Assembly (NCBI GenBank): GCA_045644545.1
Contig: JAZRHC010000009.1
Location: forward strand, 62,001 to 126,000
Length of the DNA: 64,000 nt
From: Scatosoma sp045644545
GTDB taxonomy: Bacteria > Bacillota > Clostridia > Christensenellales > Borkfalkiaceae
Reading direction: 5' to 3'
Below the pieces are notes generated by a model. That model was not told where the DNA came from, searched no databases, and worked only from the letters and a program-made list of their open reading frames with translations. Of the stretch, positions 33,586 to 40,841 are shown piece after piece. The translations under genes and the position numbers were made by a program. Numbering within the stretch: the first letter of the stretch is position 1; each line of letters opens with the position of its first letter.

Positions 33586-34479
33586 TTATTTCTTCATTGC
33601 CGCAACTTGCTTTGCAACTTCTTCGCTAAGATCTTCGCTCTTCTTTTCAAGACCTTCGCCCATTACGAAGAACGCGAACTTGTTGATCGACGTGTTGCCA
33701 CCTTTCAAAAGGTCGGCAACCTTCTTGGAATCGTCCTTAATGAACGCTTGTTCCAAAAGACAGTTTTCTTCGTAGAACTTCTTGATTCTACCCATAACCA
33801 TCTTTTCTGCGATCGCTTCGGGTTTGCCTTCGTTGATCGCCTGTTGCTTCAACACTTCCTTTTCCTTTTCGAGCGTTTCCGCGGAAACCTCTTCCTTCGT
33901 GAGGTATGCGGGCTTCGTGAACGCTACCTGCAAGGTGATATCGTGCGCAACTTCCTTCGCTTCCGCCGTCGCTTCTCCCGCCATATCGAGAATAACGCCG
34001 AGCTTGCCGCCAAGGTGGATATAGCTTTCAAGGAAGCCTTCCGTTTCGTATCTTACGAATCTTCTAATCGCGATCTTTTCACCGATCACGGCGATTTTGC
34101 TCTTCAAATATTCTTCTACCGTGCCGTCAGCGGGCGTAGCGCAAGCAAGAAGCGCTTCTACGTTCGCGGGGTTTTCTTTAATGATTACTTTCGCCGCTTC
34201 GTTTGCGATTTCAAGGAACTGAGGGTTCTTTGCAACGAAGTCGGATTCGCAGTTGAGCTCGATCAAAACGCCCGTTTTGCCTTCGATATAGCAAGCGACG
34301 ATACCTTCCGCAGCGATACGGGAAGCCTTCTTTTCAGCCTTTGCAATCCCTCTTTCTCTCAAAAGGTCTGCCGCCTTGCTCATATCGCCGTCAGCGTCCG
34401 TCAACGCTCTTTTGCAGTCCATAACGCCTGCGCCCGTCTTTTCGCGGAGCGCCATTACGTCTTTAGCCGTAAATGCCAT
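33586..34479 (-). CDS. tsf: elongation factor Ts
   Basis: The 297-residue protein starts with the UBA-like domain (VMALREKTGAGVMDCKRAL) and has the core segment GVLIELNCESDFVAKN. EF-Ts recharges EF-Tu with GTP. GGAG lies ahead of the ATG, and rpsB is 41 bases upstream. Confidence 0.98.
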   Translation of the reverse strand: MAFTAKDVMALREKTGAGVMDCKRALTDADGDMSKAADLLRERGIAKAEKKASRIAAEGIVACYIEGKTGVLIELNCESDFVAKNPQFLEIANEAAKVIIKENPANVEALLACATPADGTVEEYLKSKIAVIGEKIAIRRFVRYETEGFLESYIHLGGKLGVILDMAGEATAEAKEVAHDITLQVAFTKPAYLTKEEVSAETLEKEKEVLKQQAINEGKPEAIAEKMVMGRIKKFYEENCLLEQAFIKDDSKKVADLLKGGNTSINKFAFFVMGEGLEKKSEDLSEEVAKQVAAMKK

Positions 34480-34520
34480 AATTATTATCTCCTTTTCGAT
34501 TTATTCAAAATACGTGTCGC

Positions 34521-35321
34521 TTACGCGTTTTCTTCCGCTTCCGCTACTTCTTCCGCCGCCGCTACGACTTCTTCAATGTCCATAGCAACCGCTTCTTCGC
34601 CTTCCGCCGCTTCTTCCGCTACGGATACGAGCGCTTCTTCGCCCTGATTCGCTTCGATAACCGCGTTTGCGATCACGGAAGAAATGAGCTTGATCGCGCG
34701 GATTGCGTCGTCGTTGCCGGGGATCACGTAGTCGATTTCGTCGGGATCGCAGTTGGTATCGGTGATTGCAACGATCTTAATGCCGAGTTTCTTCGCTTCT
34801 TTGATCGCGATGTCTTCGTTGTGGGGGTCAACCACGAACATAACGCCGGGCATAGACTTCATTTTCTTGATACCGCCAAGGTTCGCCTGCAACTTGCCCA
34901 TTTCCTTCTTTAAAAGCATAACTTCCTTTTTGGGAAGCGCTTCAAAGTCGCCGTTTGCTTCCATCGCTTCGAGCTTTTCGAGGCGTTCAACGCGGCTTCT
35001 CATCGTTTTGAAGTTGGTCAAGCAACCGCCGAGCCAACGGGTGTTCACGTAGTACTGTCCGCATCTTTCCGCTTCTTCTTTGATCGCGTCCTGCGCTTGC
35101 TTTTTCGTGCCGACGAAAAGGACGGACTTACCCGCTTTCGCCTGTTCGCAAACGAACGCGTACGCTTCTTCGATCAGCGTTGCGGTGAGTTGCAAGTCGA
35201 TAATGTGAATATCGTTTCTTGCCGCGAAGATGTACTTCTTCATTTTCGGGTTCCACTTTCTCGTTTGATGACCGAAGTGTACGCCTGCTTCCAAGAGCTG
35301 CTTCATAGTGATAACTGCCAT
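34521..35321 (-). CDS. rpsB: 30S ribosomal protein S2
   Basis: The 266-residue protein has MKQLLEAGVHFGHQTRKWNP, ..RWLGGCLTNFKT and VDPHNEDIAIKEAKKLGI. The last about 40 residues are an Ala/Glu-rich acidic tail not needed in the core S2. GGAGG precedes the ATG. A leader of about 110 bases separates it from the promoter. Confidence 0.98.
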   Translation of the reverse strand: MAVITMKQLLEAGVHFGHQTRKWNPKMKKYIFAARNDIHIIDLQLTATLIEEAYAFVCEQAKAGKSVLFVGTKKQAQDAIKEEAERCGQYYVNTRWLGGCLTNFKTMRSRVERLEKLEAMEANGDFEALPKKEVMLLKKEMGKLQANLGGIKKMKSMPGVMFVVDPHNEDIAIKEAKKLGIKIVAITDTNCDPDEIDYVIPGNDDAIRAIKLISSVIANAVIEANQGEEALVSVAEEAAEGEEAVAMDIEEVVAAAEEVAEAEENA

Positions 35322-35437
35322 AATTCAAACCTCCGTTTTTCCTCCTCGCTTTGCGTTGGCTCGCAACTTATCCGCATTGAAAGATTTTACGGACACGGAT
35401 TGCGCACAGTGAGCGAGTGTGAATTTTTAGCTATATT

Positions 35438-35466
35438 ATTTTACCATAAAGGACAGGCGATTGCAA
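35438..35466 (-). promoter_or_regulatory. promoter of rpsB-tsf
   Basis: Minus-strand TTGCAA (35461-35466), 17 bases ending TGG, TAAAAT (35438-35443). Confidence 0.7.
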
Positions 35467-35475
35467 GCTATTTTG

Positions 35476-35847
35476 CTATATATCCGAGGATTTTTTTGGA
35501 ATTTTTACTTTTTTTTCGGCGCGCCCGAGCAAAAAGATATCGATATGCTCGTCGGTGTTTTCTAAAAAGTTCAATAATTCGCATTGACTTTGATAGTGCT
35601 TCCTCAATTTTCTAAGGAGTCGCATTTTTCTTAAAGATTCTATCTTTTGCACGTAATACAAAAGATACAAATCGGATAAAGTCAATTTTTTCGCGATATC
35701 GAGTAGCTCGTCGCGCTTTTTGACGAGTCTTTCTTTGGTGGTGTATTCGTTCCAACTTTTTCTGTGATAATAGCGGATCTCCCTATCCAACTCTCGAAAT
35801 ATGCGATTCAATTCGGGAATGTCTTTAAAAAGTTCTTCGTTTTCCAT
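35476..35847 (-). CDS. small helical protein of unknown function
   Basis: The 123-residue protein is predicted almost wholly helical and strongly charged, with long Arg/Lys/Glu stretches (RIFRELDREIRYYHRKS, LRKMRLLRKLRKHYQ) and no membrane helix or known motif. AAGGAG precedes the ATG. It is divergent from the HTH gene at 35953 and shares with it a promoter region with three ACCC-N5-GGGT palindromes, so it is the likely regulatory target of that repressor. Confidence 0.65.
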   Translation of the reverse strand: MENEELFKDIPELNRIFRELDREIRYYHRKSWNEYTTKERLVKKRDELLDIAKKLTLSDLYLLYYVQKIESLRKMRLLRKLRKHYQSQCELLNFLENTDEHIDIFLLGRAEKKVKIPKKSSDI

Positions 35848-35869
35848 TTATTTTCTCCTTTTTCGTAAC

Positions 35870-35930
35870 TACCCAATTCGGGTATTTATATTATACTACC
35901 CAATTTGGGTTGCGTCAACCCATTTTGGGT
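35870..35930. promoter_or_regulatory. three tandem operator-like palindromes between divergent genes
   Basis: ACCCAATTCGGGT (35871-35883), ACCCAATTTGGGT (35898-35910) and ACCCATTTTGGGT (35918-35930) are near-identical 13-base palindromes. The second lies in the spacer and the third covers the -35 edge of the leftward promoter. They also lie just upstream of the rightward -10 box. This is a typical arrangement for an autoregulated XRE repressor. Confidence 0.7.
35890..35918 (-). promoter_or_regulatory. promoter of the small helical protein gene
   Basis: Minus-strand TTGACG (35913-35918), 17 bases, TATAAT (35890-35895); the second operator palindrome fills the spacer. Confidence 0.75.
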
Positions 35931-35952
35931 AGTATTGTGATAAAATAATAAT

Positions 35953-36168
35953 ATGGAAACTAAAAATATGACTTTTGCCGAACGATTAAAACGAATTCGA
36001 AAAGATTGCAACTTAACGCAAAAAGACGTTTACGAAAAATTAAATATTTCTCCTAACGGCTATGCAAGCTACGAGCAAGGGAGAACCGAGCCGAATATAG
36101 ACACGATAGTCAAATTGTGCGCTATTTTCGGCGTTTCCGCAGACGAATTACTCGGAATCGAATTGTAA
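35953..36168 (+). CDS. XRE-family HTH repressor, leaderless
   Basis: The 71-residue protein is a single helix-turn-helix domain (CNLTQKDVYEKLNISPNGY..EQGRTEPN), ending with the ..CAIFGVSADELLGIE segment typical of short clostridial XRE regulators. TAAAAT at 35941-35946 stands 6 bases before the ATG and no ribosome site is seen, so the mRNA is probably leaderless. The three palindromes just upstream are its likely operators. Confidence 0.85.
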   Translation: METKNMTFAERLKRIRKDCNLTQKDVYEKLNISPNGYASYEQGRTEPNIDTIVKLCAIFGVSADELLGIEL

Positions 36169-36206
36169 AAAAGCCCTCTCCTGTGGGAAAGGCTTATATC
36201 GCAAGC

Positions 36207-36243
36207 AAAAAACGGCTCGAAATTTTCGTTTCAAGCCGTTTTC
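36207..36243. terminator. terminator between HTH gene and DUF1292 gene
   Basis: AAACGGCTCGAAA (36210-36222) pairs with TTTCAAGCCGTTT; on the minus strand it ends in TTTTTT, and it could also serve the HTH gene. Confidence 0.8.
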
Positions 36244-36254
36244 GTTTACCGTTT

Positions 36255-36587
36255 TTAATCCGCGCCGTCGAGCTTCATCGCTTCGTCGCTGTTTTCGTAC
36301 TTTTCGTATTGATTGCAGAATTCCGCGAACACCTCGTCCATCAACTGCTCGTCTTCGAGGGGCAAAAGCTGTTGCTCCTCCCCTTCGCCTTTTAAAAGGA
36401 ACATCACGACTTCGTCCTCTTCCTCCTCCGTTTCGGGTTCGGCTTTTTGGAAGAAGCAATACCATTCCCCCTTATAGTCGATCGTGCCGATATGCAGGAA
36501 TCTTTCTACGTTCCCTTCGTCGTCTTCGAGTTCGAGGATATTTTCCTCCTCGTAGTCCTCTTCCGTCAATTGAATATCTTTTGCCAT
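36255..36587 (-). CDS. DUF1292 protein (YrzB-like)
   Basis: The 110-residue acidic protein has ILELEDDEGNVERFLHIGTI, KGEWYCFFQKAEP and EEEDEVVMFLLKGEGEE, the DUF1292 pattern. In many Firmicutes this gene follows the YqgF/RuvX gene (yrrL-K-B region), as here 25 bases after it. Function is not known. Confidence 0.92.
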   Translation of the reverse strand: MAKDIQLTEEDYEEENILELEDDEGNVERFLHIGTIDYKGEWYCFFQKAEPETEEEEDEVVMFLLKGEGEEQQLLPLEDEQLMDEVFAEFCNQYEKYENSDEAMKLDGAD

Positions 36588-36612
36588 AGCGTTCTCTCCT
36601 TTTTTTAATTTA

Positions 36613-37077
36613 TTATGATTCCTCCGCGTTCGCGAGCCGTTGCTCCCGTTCGCGTTTTTTCATTCTCGATAAATAGCTTTCGAGGATATAGGAAGCGGCG
36701 ATCGAATCGATCGTCTTTTTCCTGTCCCCGCGCTTCACTCCGCCCGCGATCTGCGTTTCCCGCGCCAGCATCGTGGTAAACCGCTCGTCTTCCAGCTCCA
36801 CGGGAAGCTCCGTCGCGTTCTTTAACGCCTCGATAAATTCTTGCGTTTTCACCGTTTGCACGCTCTCCGAGCCGTCGAAATTGACGGGCATACCGCACAC
36901 GATCACGCCCGCGCCTCGCTCCTTTGCGATCCTCGCGATCGCCTGCACGTCCTCGGGGAAATTGCGCGTGCGGAAGTAGGTTTCGCACGGCATCGCGTAT
37001 TCGTTGAAGGGGTCGGAGATCGCCACGCCGATCCGTTTATCGCCTATGTCGAAGGCTATCGCTCTTTTTCCTATCAT
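36613..37077 (-). CDS. ruvX: putative pre-16S rRNA nuclease / Holliday junction resolvase YqgF
   Basis: The 154-residue RNase H-like protein has AFDIGDKRIGVAISDP with the first catalytic Asp, ..IVCGMPVNFDGS, ELEDERFTTMLA and a late DSIAASYILESYL with the last acidic residue. The family trims pre-16S rRNA or resolves junctions. TATAAT with a TGG extension (37084-37092) lies 6 bases before the ATG and no ribosome site is visible, so the mRNA may be leaderless. Confidence 0.93.
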   Translation of the reverse strand: MIGKRAIAFDIGDKRIGVAISDPFNEYAMPCETYFRTRNFPEDVQAIARIAKERGAGVIVCGMPVNFDGSESVQTVKTQEFIEALKNATELPVELEDERFTTMLARETQIAGGVKRGDRKKTIDSIAASYILESYLSRMKKREREQRLANAEES

Positions 37078-37083
37078 AGCTTT

Positions 37084-37092
37084 ATTATACCA
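37084..37092 (-). promoter_or_regulatory. extended -10 promoter of ruvX (leaderless start)
   Basis: Minus-strand TGGTATAAT followed by AAAGCT and then the ATG of ruvX. Confidence 0.65.
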
Positions 37093-37207
37093 TAAACGAA
37101 CGGCGTTCGTCTACCGTTTGAAAGAAGTTTACGCGTATACTTTCAGAAAATTTTCACATACTGACAACGCGAAGCCGCTTTTTGCGGTTTTAAAGGAGGT
37201 TTGTCGT

Positions 37208-37450
37208 ATGGAGAAATTTGCTCTCGGTTTGGTGCTCGGCGGTCTTGGCGGGGCGCTACTTGCCGCGAACAGTTGGAAAATGCGCACGCTCGTCAGAAAG
37301 GGACAGGAGGATATCAAGGCGAAAATCGACCAAATAATGGACGAAAAAATCCGTGAAATGGAAAATTCCGCCGCGTACTCCCCCGCGCCCGAGGCGGATC
37401 AAGAAGCTGACGACGAGTCGAAAACGGCGGGTAAAAAAGCGAAGAAATAA
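37208..37450 (+). CDS. YtxH-like small membrane-anchored protein
   Basis: The 80-residue protein begins with a glycine-rich membrane helix (LGLVLGGLGGALLAA, about residues 5-20) and continues as a charged helical tail ending in Lys. AAAGGAGG is 8 bases before the ATG, which fixes this start within a longer open frame. YtxH proteins have this shape, but their role is not clear. Confidence 0.7.
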   Translation: MEKFALGLVLGGLGGALLAANSWKMRTLVRKGQEDIKAKIDQIMDEKIREMENSAAYSPAPEADQEADDESKTAGKKAKK

Positions 37451-37462
37451 GCTTTTTCCGCA

Positions 37463-37496
37463 AAAACCCTCGCGGGGCGTGCCTCGCGAGGGTTTT
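37463..37496. terminator. bidirectional terminator between convergent genes
   Basis: AAAACCCTCGCG (37463-37474) pairs with CGCGAGGGTTTT (37485-37496). Confidence 0.9.
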
Positions 37497-37498
37497 CC

Positions 37499-38149
37499 TT
37501 AATTTTGGTCGTTTTTAAGTCGGGCGTTTTCCGCTTTTAAGAAATTCACCTCGTCTTGCAAACGGGCGTTTTCCGCTTTCAAAGCTTGGGCGAGGCGGTC
37601 GTAAAGCGCATTGATCTCGTTTTCCAGCCTACGGCGCAAAAAGTCCTTATCGGGCAAAGCGGGCTTTTCTCCGCGCTTTTTCAACGCGTACCTGCCCCCT
37701 TCCGTTTCCTCTTCGATCCCCAACTGCTTTTTGATCGAAGCGATTCGTTCGGGTTCTTTTTTCAAGGTGTTACGGTATTTATTTTGCAGGCGAAGCATCA
37801 GCTTATCGTCGCCCGCCGCAAGGTTGCAGATCGCCCTGCGCACGGAAATGCCCTTGCTCTTTTCCGCGAGGATACTTTTTATCGCCTCGTCCGTTTCTTC
37901 CTCGGTAAATTCGCGAATCTTCTCCACGGAAAGCTGCGTGCCGTCGAGAAGCTTGACGATGCGTTCGTCGCCCTTGGAGTTTTTCATAAGCGCGTAGTAG
38001 TAGTTGCGCACGCTCCCCTTGGCTCTGCCGTGTTTGATTCCGTACGTTTCGAAAAGCCACGTGAGCGTTTTTCCTTTTTGGCGACCTTCTTTAATGTATT
38101 CCACTAAGCTTTTCGCCTCTTCTTCCGTGTAGCCGTTGATCTTGTTCAT
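37499..38149 (-). CDS. putative DNA-binding protein with two SANT/Myb-like repeats and a coiled coil
   Basis: The 216-residue protein contains two similar units: TEEEAKSLVEYIKEGRQKGK..LTWLFETYGI (about residues 8-60) and TEEETDEAIKSILAEKSKGI..RRAICNL (about 82-130), each like a Myb/SANT three-helix unit. Last comes a heptad-rich coiled coil (about 165-212, ENARLQDEVNFLKAENARL). This is the layout of the sporulation regulator RsfA and similar Firmicute proteins, so a regulatory role is possible. Homology is inferred. Confidence 0.55.
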   Translation of the reverse strand: MNKINGYTEEEAKSLVEYIKEGRQKGKTLTWLFETYGIKHGRAKGSVRNYYYALMKNSKGDERIVKLLDGTQLSVEKIREFTEEETDEAIKSILAEKSKGISVRRAICNLAAGDDKLMLRLQNKYRNTLKKEPERIASIKKQLGIEEETEGGRYALKKRGEKPALPDKDFLRRRLENEINALYDRLAQALKAENARLQDEVNFLKAENARLKNDQN

Positions 38150-38240
38150 AAATTCCTCCGTTTTCGGGCGTTCGCCCTTCGTTTGAAAGAATTATTAACC
38201 TATTTTTTCCTTTTTATACATTGAATTTCAGAAAAAAGAA

Positions 38241-38251
38241 TATAGTAAACT
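38241..38251 (+). promoter_or_regulatory. -10 box 5 bases before the gene at 38252 (leaderless start)
   Basis: TATAGT at 38241-38246 followed by AAACT and ATG; no Shine-Dalgarno site. A TTGAAT is present at 38221, but with only 14 bases spacing. Confidence 0.5.
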
Positions 38252-39154
38252 ATGAAAATTTATTTTTTATCTTCCCGCCCCTGCGCGCTGACCTTGAACG
38301 GCGCGTATTTCGGACTCACGAGCACTTTTGAAAAATTTGCGGAGGTTTCCCCGAAAGATAATATTTTCGCGGAGTTTATTCCCGAGGGCGCGTCGCCTAT
38401 TCGGTTTTTTATCACGGAAAACCTGCGCTTTACCCCGCCCGAGGGGTGCGAGGTGTATCTTTTAAAAGACGGCGTCGCCGTGTTCGCGCGGGATTTCCCC
38501 CCGAACGATTTTTCCTTACAACCGCTCTTGCAGAAAAAATTCGACTCTTGCCTTGCGACCTTATTTAAACAAGGCAGAACGCAGCTCTCCCTCGAACGCG
38601 CGGGCGAGCTATTCGTCGCGACCCTGCCCCCGTCGTTTGCTCCCGTCGATTTAAAGGAAGAAAACGGATTTATCCTCGTGGACGGGGAAAAGGAGATCGC
38701 GCTTTATTCCCCGCGCGCCGAGCTCCTTTTGCACGAAAAGGCTCTTTCTTACACCTTCGAAAACGGCGAGCTTCGCGCGGTATTGCCCCTGTCCGATCGG
38801 TTGAAGCGGACGGCGGAATGCGTTTGGACTTTGAGCGAAACGGGGGCGGAGCGCGCCTCGTTTACCCTTCGGCAAGAGGGCGCGGAGAACGAGGAAAGCT
38901 TGCGGGAGGAGCTTTTGCCCTACGCCTTTTTCGAAAGCGTTTTGATCGGCGCGGAGGTTACGCAAATGCTTTCGGAGGAATTAGCGGAAAAAGCCGATTC
39001 CCTGCGGGAGTTTTTGGGGGATTTTATCGCCGTTACGCTCACGAACGACCCGCGCGAGCTGGGGCTCGTATATAAAAAAGCCGAACGGCTTTTCGAGCTG
39101 AAATATTTCCGCGTGAGGATAGAAAACGGCAAGATCGCCGACGTTCAAATTTGA
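38252..39154 (+). CDS. protein of unknown function, 300 residues
   Basis: I do not recognise this protein. Its first about 100 residues are beta-rich (LTLNGAYFGLTSTFEKFAEV, PEGASPIRFFI) and slightly recall a PEGA-type domain; the middle contains several short strands, and the last about 90 residues are helical (ELAEKADSLREFLGDFIAV). No signal peptide or membrane helix, so it is likely cytoplasmic. It stands alone, with no close neighbour on the same strand. Confidence 0.7.
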   Translation: MKIYFLSSRPCALTLNGAYFGLTSTFEKFAEVSPKDNIFAEFIPEGASPIRFFITENLRFTPPEGCEVYLLKDGVAVFARDFPPNDFSLQPLLQKKFDSCLATLFKQGRTQLSLERAGELFVATLPPSFAPVDLKEENGFILVDGEKEIALYSPRAELLLHEKALSYTFENGELRAVLPLSDRLKRTAECVWTLSETGAERASFTLRQEGAENEESLREELLPYAFFESVLIGAEVTQMLSEELAEKADSLREFLGDFIAVTLTNDPRELGLVYKKAERLFELKYFRVRIENGKIADVQI

Positions 39155-39180
39155 AAATTTTTTCATATTCTATCAAACGC

Positions 39181-39209
39181 TTGACTTTAAAAAATAAGTA
39201 TGCTACAAT
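39181..39209 (+). promoter_or_regulatory. promoter of the gene at 39251
   Basis: TTGACT (39181-39186), 17 bases, TACAAT (39204-39209). Confidence 0.8.
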
Positions 39210-39250
39210 AAATTTACTATTATAAAATTTTCACAAAAAGGGGTAAAATT

Positions 39251-39706
39251 ATGTTTTTCTTCGATAAAAGATCGGCATTGAAACAAGCAAGAAAAGTGAT
39301 CGCTTCCGAGCTGAAATTAGGCGTGCCTGAAAAGCCTGTAAAATCCAACGCTCAGTATAAATTTTTCGGCAAAAACATTCATTTAGGCGTTGCTAGCGCG
39401 TTTTACTACGAAGTGCGCGACGAATACGCGTTTTCGTTTCGGTTTGAATACCATAAAAATAAATATATCAATTTCCAAATCACCGCGAACGGCTTGGATT
39501 TGACCTTTACCCCTAACGGTATGCGTATGATTAAGGAACAATATCCCGACTATGAATTTTTGTTCGATAAATCGCGGACTTATATGACGATCAGTAAAGT
39601 GCCTGTAAGTAGCGTCAAAGAAGTGAGCGCCGTCGTGAGTCGCCTCGTTCAAAAGTGGAATAATTCGGGTTTATACGCCCTGTTGTTGGAGCTTTACAAG
39701 GTTTAA
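39251..39706 (+). CDS. protein of unknown function, 151 residues
   Basis: I do not recognise this protein. It is soluble, begins MFFFDKRSALKQARKVI, and has a central beta-rich part (HLGVASAFYYEVRDEYAF, FRFEYHKNKYINFQI) and a C-terminal helix (SVKEVSAVVSRLVQKW). AAAGGGG precedes the ATG. It has its own promoter and terminators and stands between an unknown gene and the structured-leader gene on the other strand. Confidence 0.7.
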   Translation: MFFFDKRSALKQARKVIASELKLGVPEKPVKSNAQYKFFGKNIHLGVASAFYYEVRDEYAFSFRFEYHKNKYINFQITANGLDLTFTPNGMRMIKEQYPDYEFLFDKSRTYMTISKVPVSSVKEVSAVVSRLVQKWNNSGLYALLLELYKV

Positions 39707-39728
39707 AAAAACGCCCTTGCGGGCGTTA
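39704..39728 (-). terminator. terminator for the leftward gene at 39798
   Basis: AACGCCC and GGGCGTT form a 7-base stem; on the minus strand it is followed by TTTTTT. It overlaps the stop codon of the rightward gene. Confidence 0.7.
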
Positions 39729-39750
39729 ATAAAAAATTTAGAATTAGAAG

Positions 39751-39782
39751 AAGCGGTATAGCAAAAGCTATGCCGCTTTTTT
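39751..39782 (+). terminator. terminator of the gene at 39251
   Basis: AAGCGGTATAGC pairs with GCTATGCCGCTT and is followed by TTTTT. Confidence 0.85.
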
Positions 39783-39797
39783 GTGTATTTGCGCATT

Positions 39798-40148
39798 TTA
39801 AATAAATATATCGTCTTTTATGTCGGGATTTTCTTTCCAAAACTCATATACTTCTTCAATGAACGGTTTATACTTGTCTACGCGCTCAACGGCGTTTTCA
39901 TTGAAAAGATCCGCAACCTCGTCAAGCAATTCGCCTAATTGCGTATCGTCCAATTCTGCGTCTTTTAAGTCCTTTTTAAAATATTCTATAAGCGTTTTGC
40001 GGTGGTAATCGTATATTTCTTGATAAACGCTGTCTTCAAGCAATTCGCTATGTAATCGCAAATAACGGTGCACCCACGTAATTATATTTTTTCTGCCGCC
40101 TTTTTTCAAACTGTGTTCCATACGCCTCATTTTTAATTTTTCTTTCAT
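39798..40148 (-). CDS. small helical protein of unknown function behind a structured leader
   Basis: The 116-residue protein is predicted helical and rich in charged residues; the first about 20 are basic (KEKLKMRRMEHSLKKGGRK), the rest acidic (ELLDEVADLFNENAVERVDK). No membrane helix or known motif. CGGAGG is 7 bases before the ATG. Its about 230-base leader holds the nested structure at 40226-40377 and a GNRA-capped hairpin at 40174-40199. Confidence 0.65.
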   Translation of the reverse strand: MKEKLKMRRMEHSLKKGGRKNIITWVHRYLRLHSELLEDSVYQEIYDYHRKTLIEYFKKDLKDAELDDTQLGELLDEVADLFNENAVERVDKYKPFIEEVYEFWKENPDIKDDIFI

Positions 40149-40173
40149 AAGTTTCCTCCGATAAATAAATAGC

Positions 40174-40199
40174 GTGCCGCTCTCTTACGAGAACGGCAC
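40174..40199 (-). promoter_or_regulatory. GC-rich hairpin with GTAA loop just before the ribosome site
   Basis: On the minus strand GTGCCG-T-TCTC and GAGA-G-CGGCAC pair around GTAA. No T-run follows, so it is more likely an anti-SD-side or stabilising hairpin than a terminator. Its TTCTCGT can also pair with ACGAGAA 20 bases upstream (40214-40220), an alternative fold. Confidence 0.55.
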
Positions 40200-40225
40200 C
40201 GTAGAATATACCTTTCTCGTATAGT

Positions 40226-40377
40226 TGCTAAACTCGTTTACATTCCCCAATTAACCATAAGATCAACGGATTTTATAAACACGATATGAGATATAATCCT
40301 ACCAAGATTATATCCGTTTCGTATGGTTATTATTAAGTTAGGAAATGCTTACAAATGTAGGTTTTTTGAGTTTAGCA
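40226..40377 (-). ncRNA. structured 5' leader, second member of the TGGTAGGA family
   Basis: Minus strand: the predicted transcript opens with TGCTAAACTC (40368-40377), pairing with GAGTTTAGCA (40226-40235). Inside, TAACCATA pairs with TATGGTTA (40322-40329 with 40252-40259), AACGGAT with ATCCGTT (40312-40318 with 40265-40271), and the apex TATAATC with GATTATA encloses TTGGTAGG; TGGTAGGA lies at 40297-40304, the same 8 bases as in the leader at 3976-4086. Confidence 0.6.
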
Positions 40378-40382
40378 TATTT

Positions 40383-40411
40383 ATTATACGCAATTTTTAA
40401 AATAAAGTCAA
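40383..40411 (-). promoter_or_regulatory. promoter of the structured leader / gene at 39798
   Basis: Minus-strand TTGACT (40406-40411), 17 bases, TATAAT (40383-40388). The expected transcription start is the first base of the outer stem. Confidence 0.8.
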
Positions 40412-40495
40412 TAGTAAATGCGGTTTAATAAAAATTTTCTTTTGGGATTTATCCGTGACATTTTCAAAATTTTTGCCTCTATTAGGCGAATGCTA

Positions 40496-40534
40496 TTGAC
40501 AATTGATATAAATTATGGTATAATAAGACCATAA
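40496..40534 (+). promoter_or_regulatory. promoter and operator of the toxin-antitoxin pair
   Basis: TTGACA (40496-40501), 17 bases ending TGG, TATAAT (40519-40524). The palindrome TTATGGT-N8-ACCATAA (40513-40534) covers the -10 box and is the likely site for autorepression by the antitoxin. Confidence 0.8.
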
Positions 40535-40565
40535 TAAGCATATATTAGTAATAGGAGGAACAAAT

Positions 40566-40841
40566 ATGACTCAACCTTTACCTAAAATATTACCCGTAAA
40601 CGAACTTAAAAACACGGCGAGTATTATGAAAACTTGCCAAGAAAGCCCCGTGCCTATCGTTATAACTAAAAACGGTTATGGCGAAGCCGTTATAATGAGC
40701 GTTAAACTTTACGAGGAAATGTTTGCAAAGATGCAAGCGGCTGCTCTTATCAACGCAGGTTTAGACGATATCGAAAACGGCGCTACGCCTATAAGCGGAA
40801 CGGAATTTTTCGGTGCAATGAGAGCAAAGTATGGAAAATAA
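40566..40841 (+). CDS. Phd/YefM-family antitoxin
   Basis: The 91-residue protein begins PKILPVNELKNTASIMKTCQES and has PIVITKNGYGEAVIMSVKLYEEM, the standard YefM/Phd DNA-binding N-terminal domain, followed by a toxin-binding helical tail. AGGAGG precedes the ATG. It overlaps the toxin gene by 11 bases. Confidence 0.93.
   Translation: MTQPLPKILPVNELKNTASIMKTCQESPVPIVITKNGYGEAVIMSVKLYEEMFAKMQAAALINAGLDDIENGATPISGTEFFGAMRAKYGK

Noticed and set aside
33607..34647. 346-codon open frame on the + strand
   Set aside because: Antisense to tsf and rpsB; its Ser/Ala-rich end is the complement of the S2 acidic tail.
40174..40199. Intrinsic terminator before the gene at 40148
   Set aside because: The stem is strong but TATTTATTTAT follows instead of a T-run, so it was listed only as a hairpin.
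40261..40320. Similarity of the + strand to a purine riboswitch (ATATAATCCT..CTACC fragments)
   Set aside because: Order and spacing of the conserved purine-riboswitch bases do not fit, and the promoter and gene are on the other strand.
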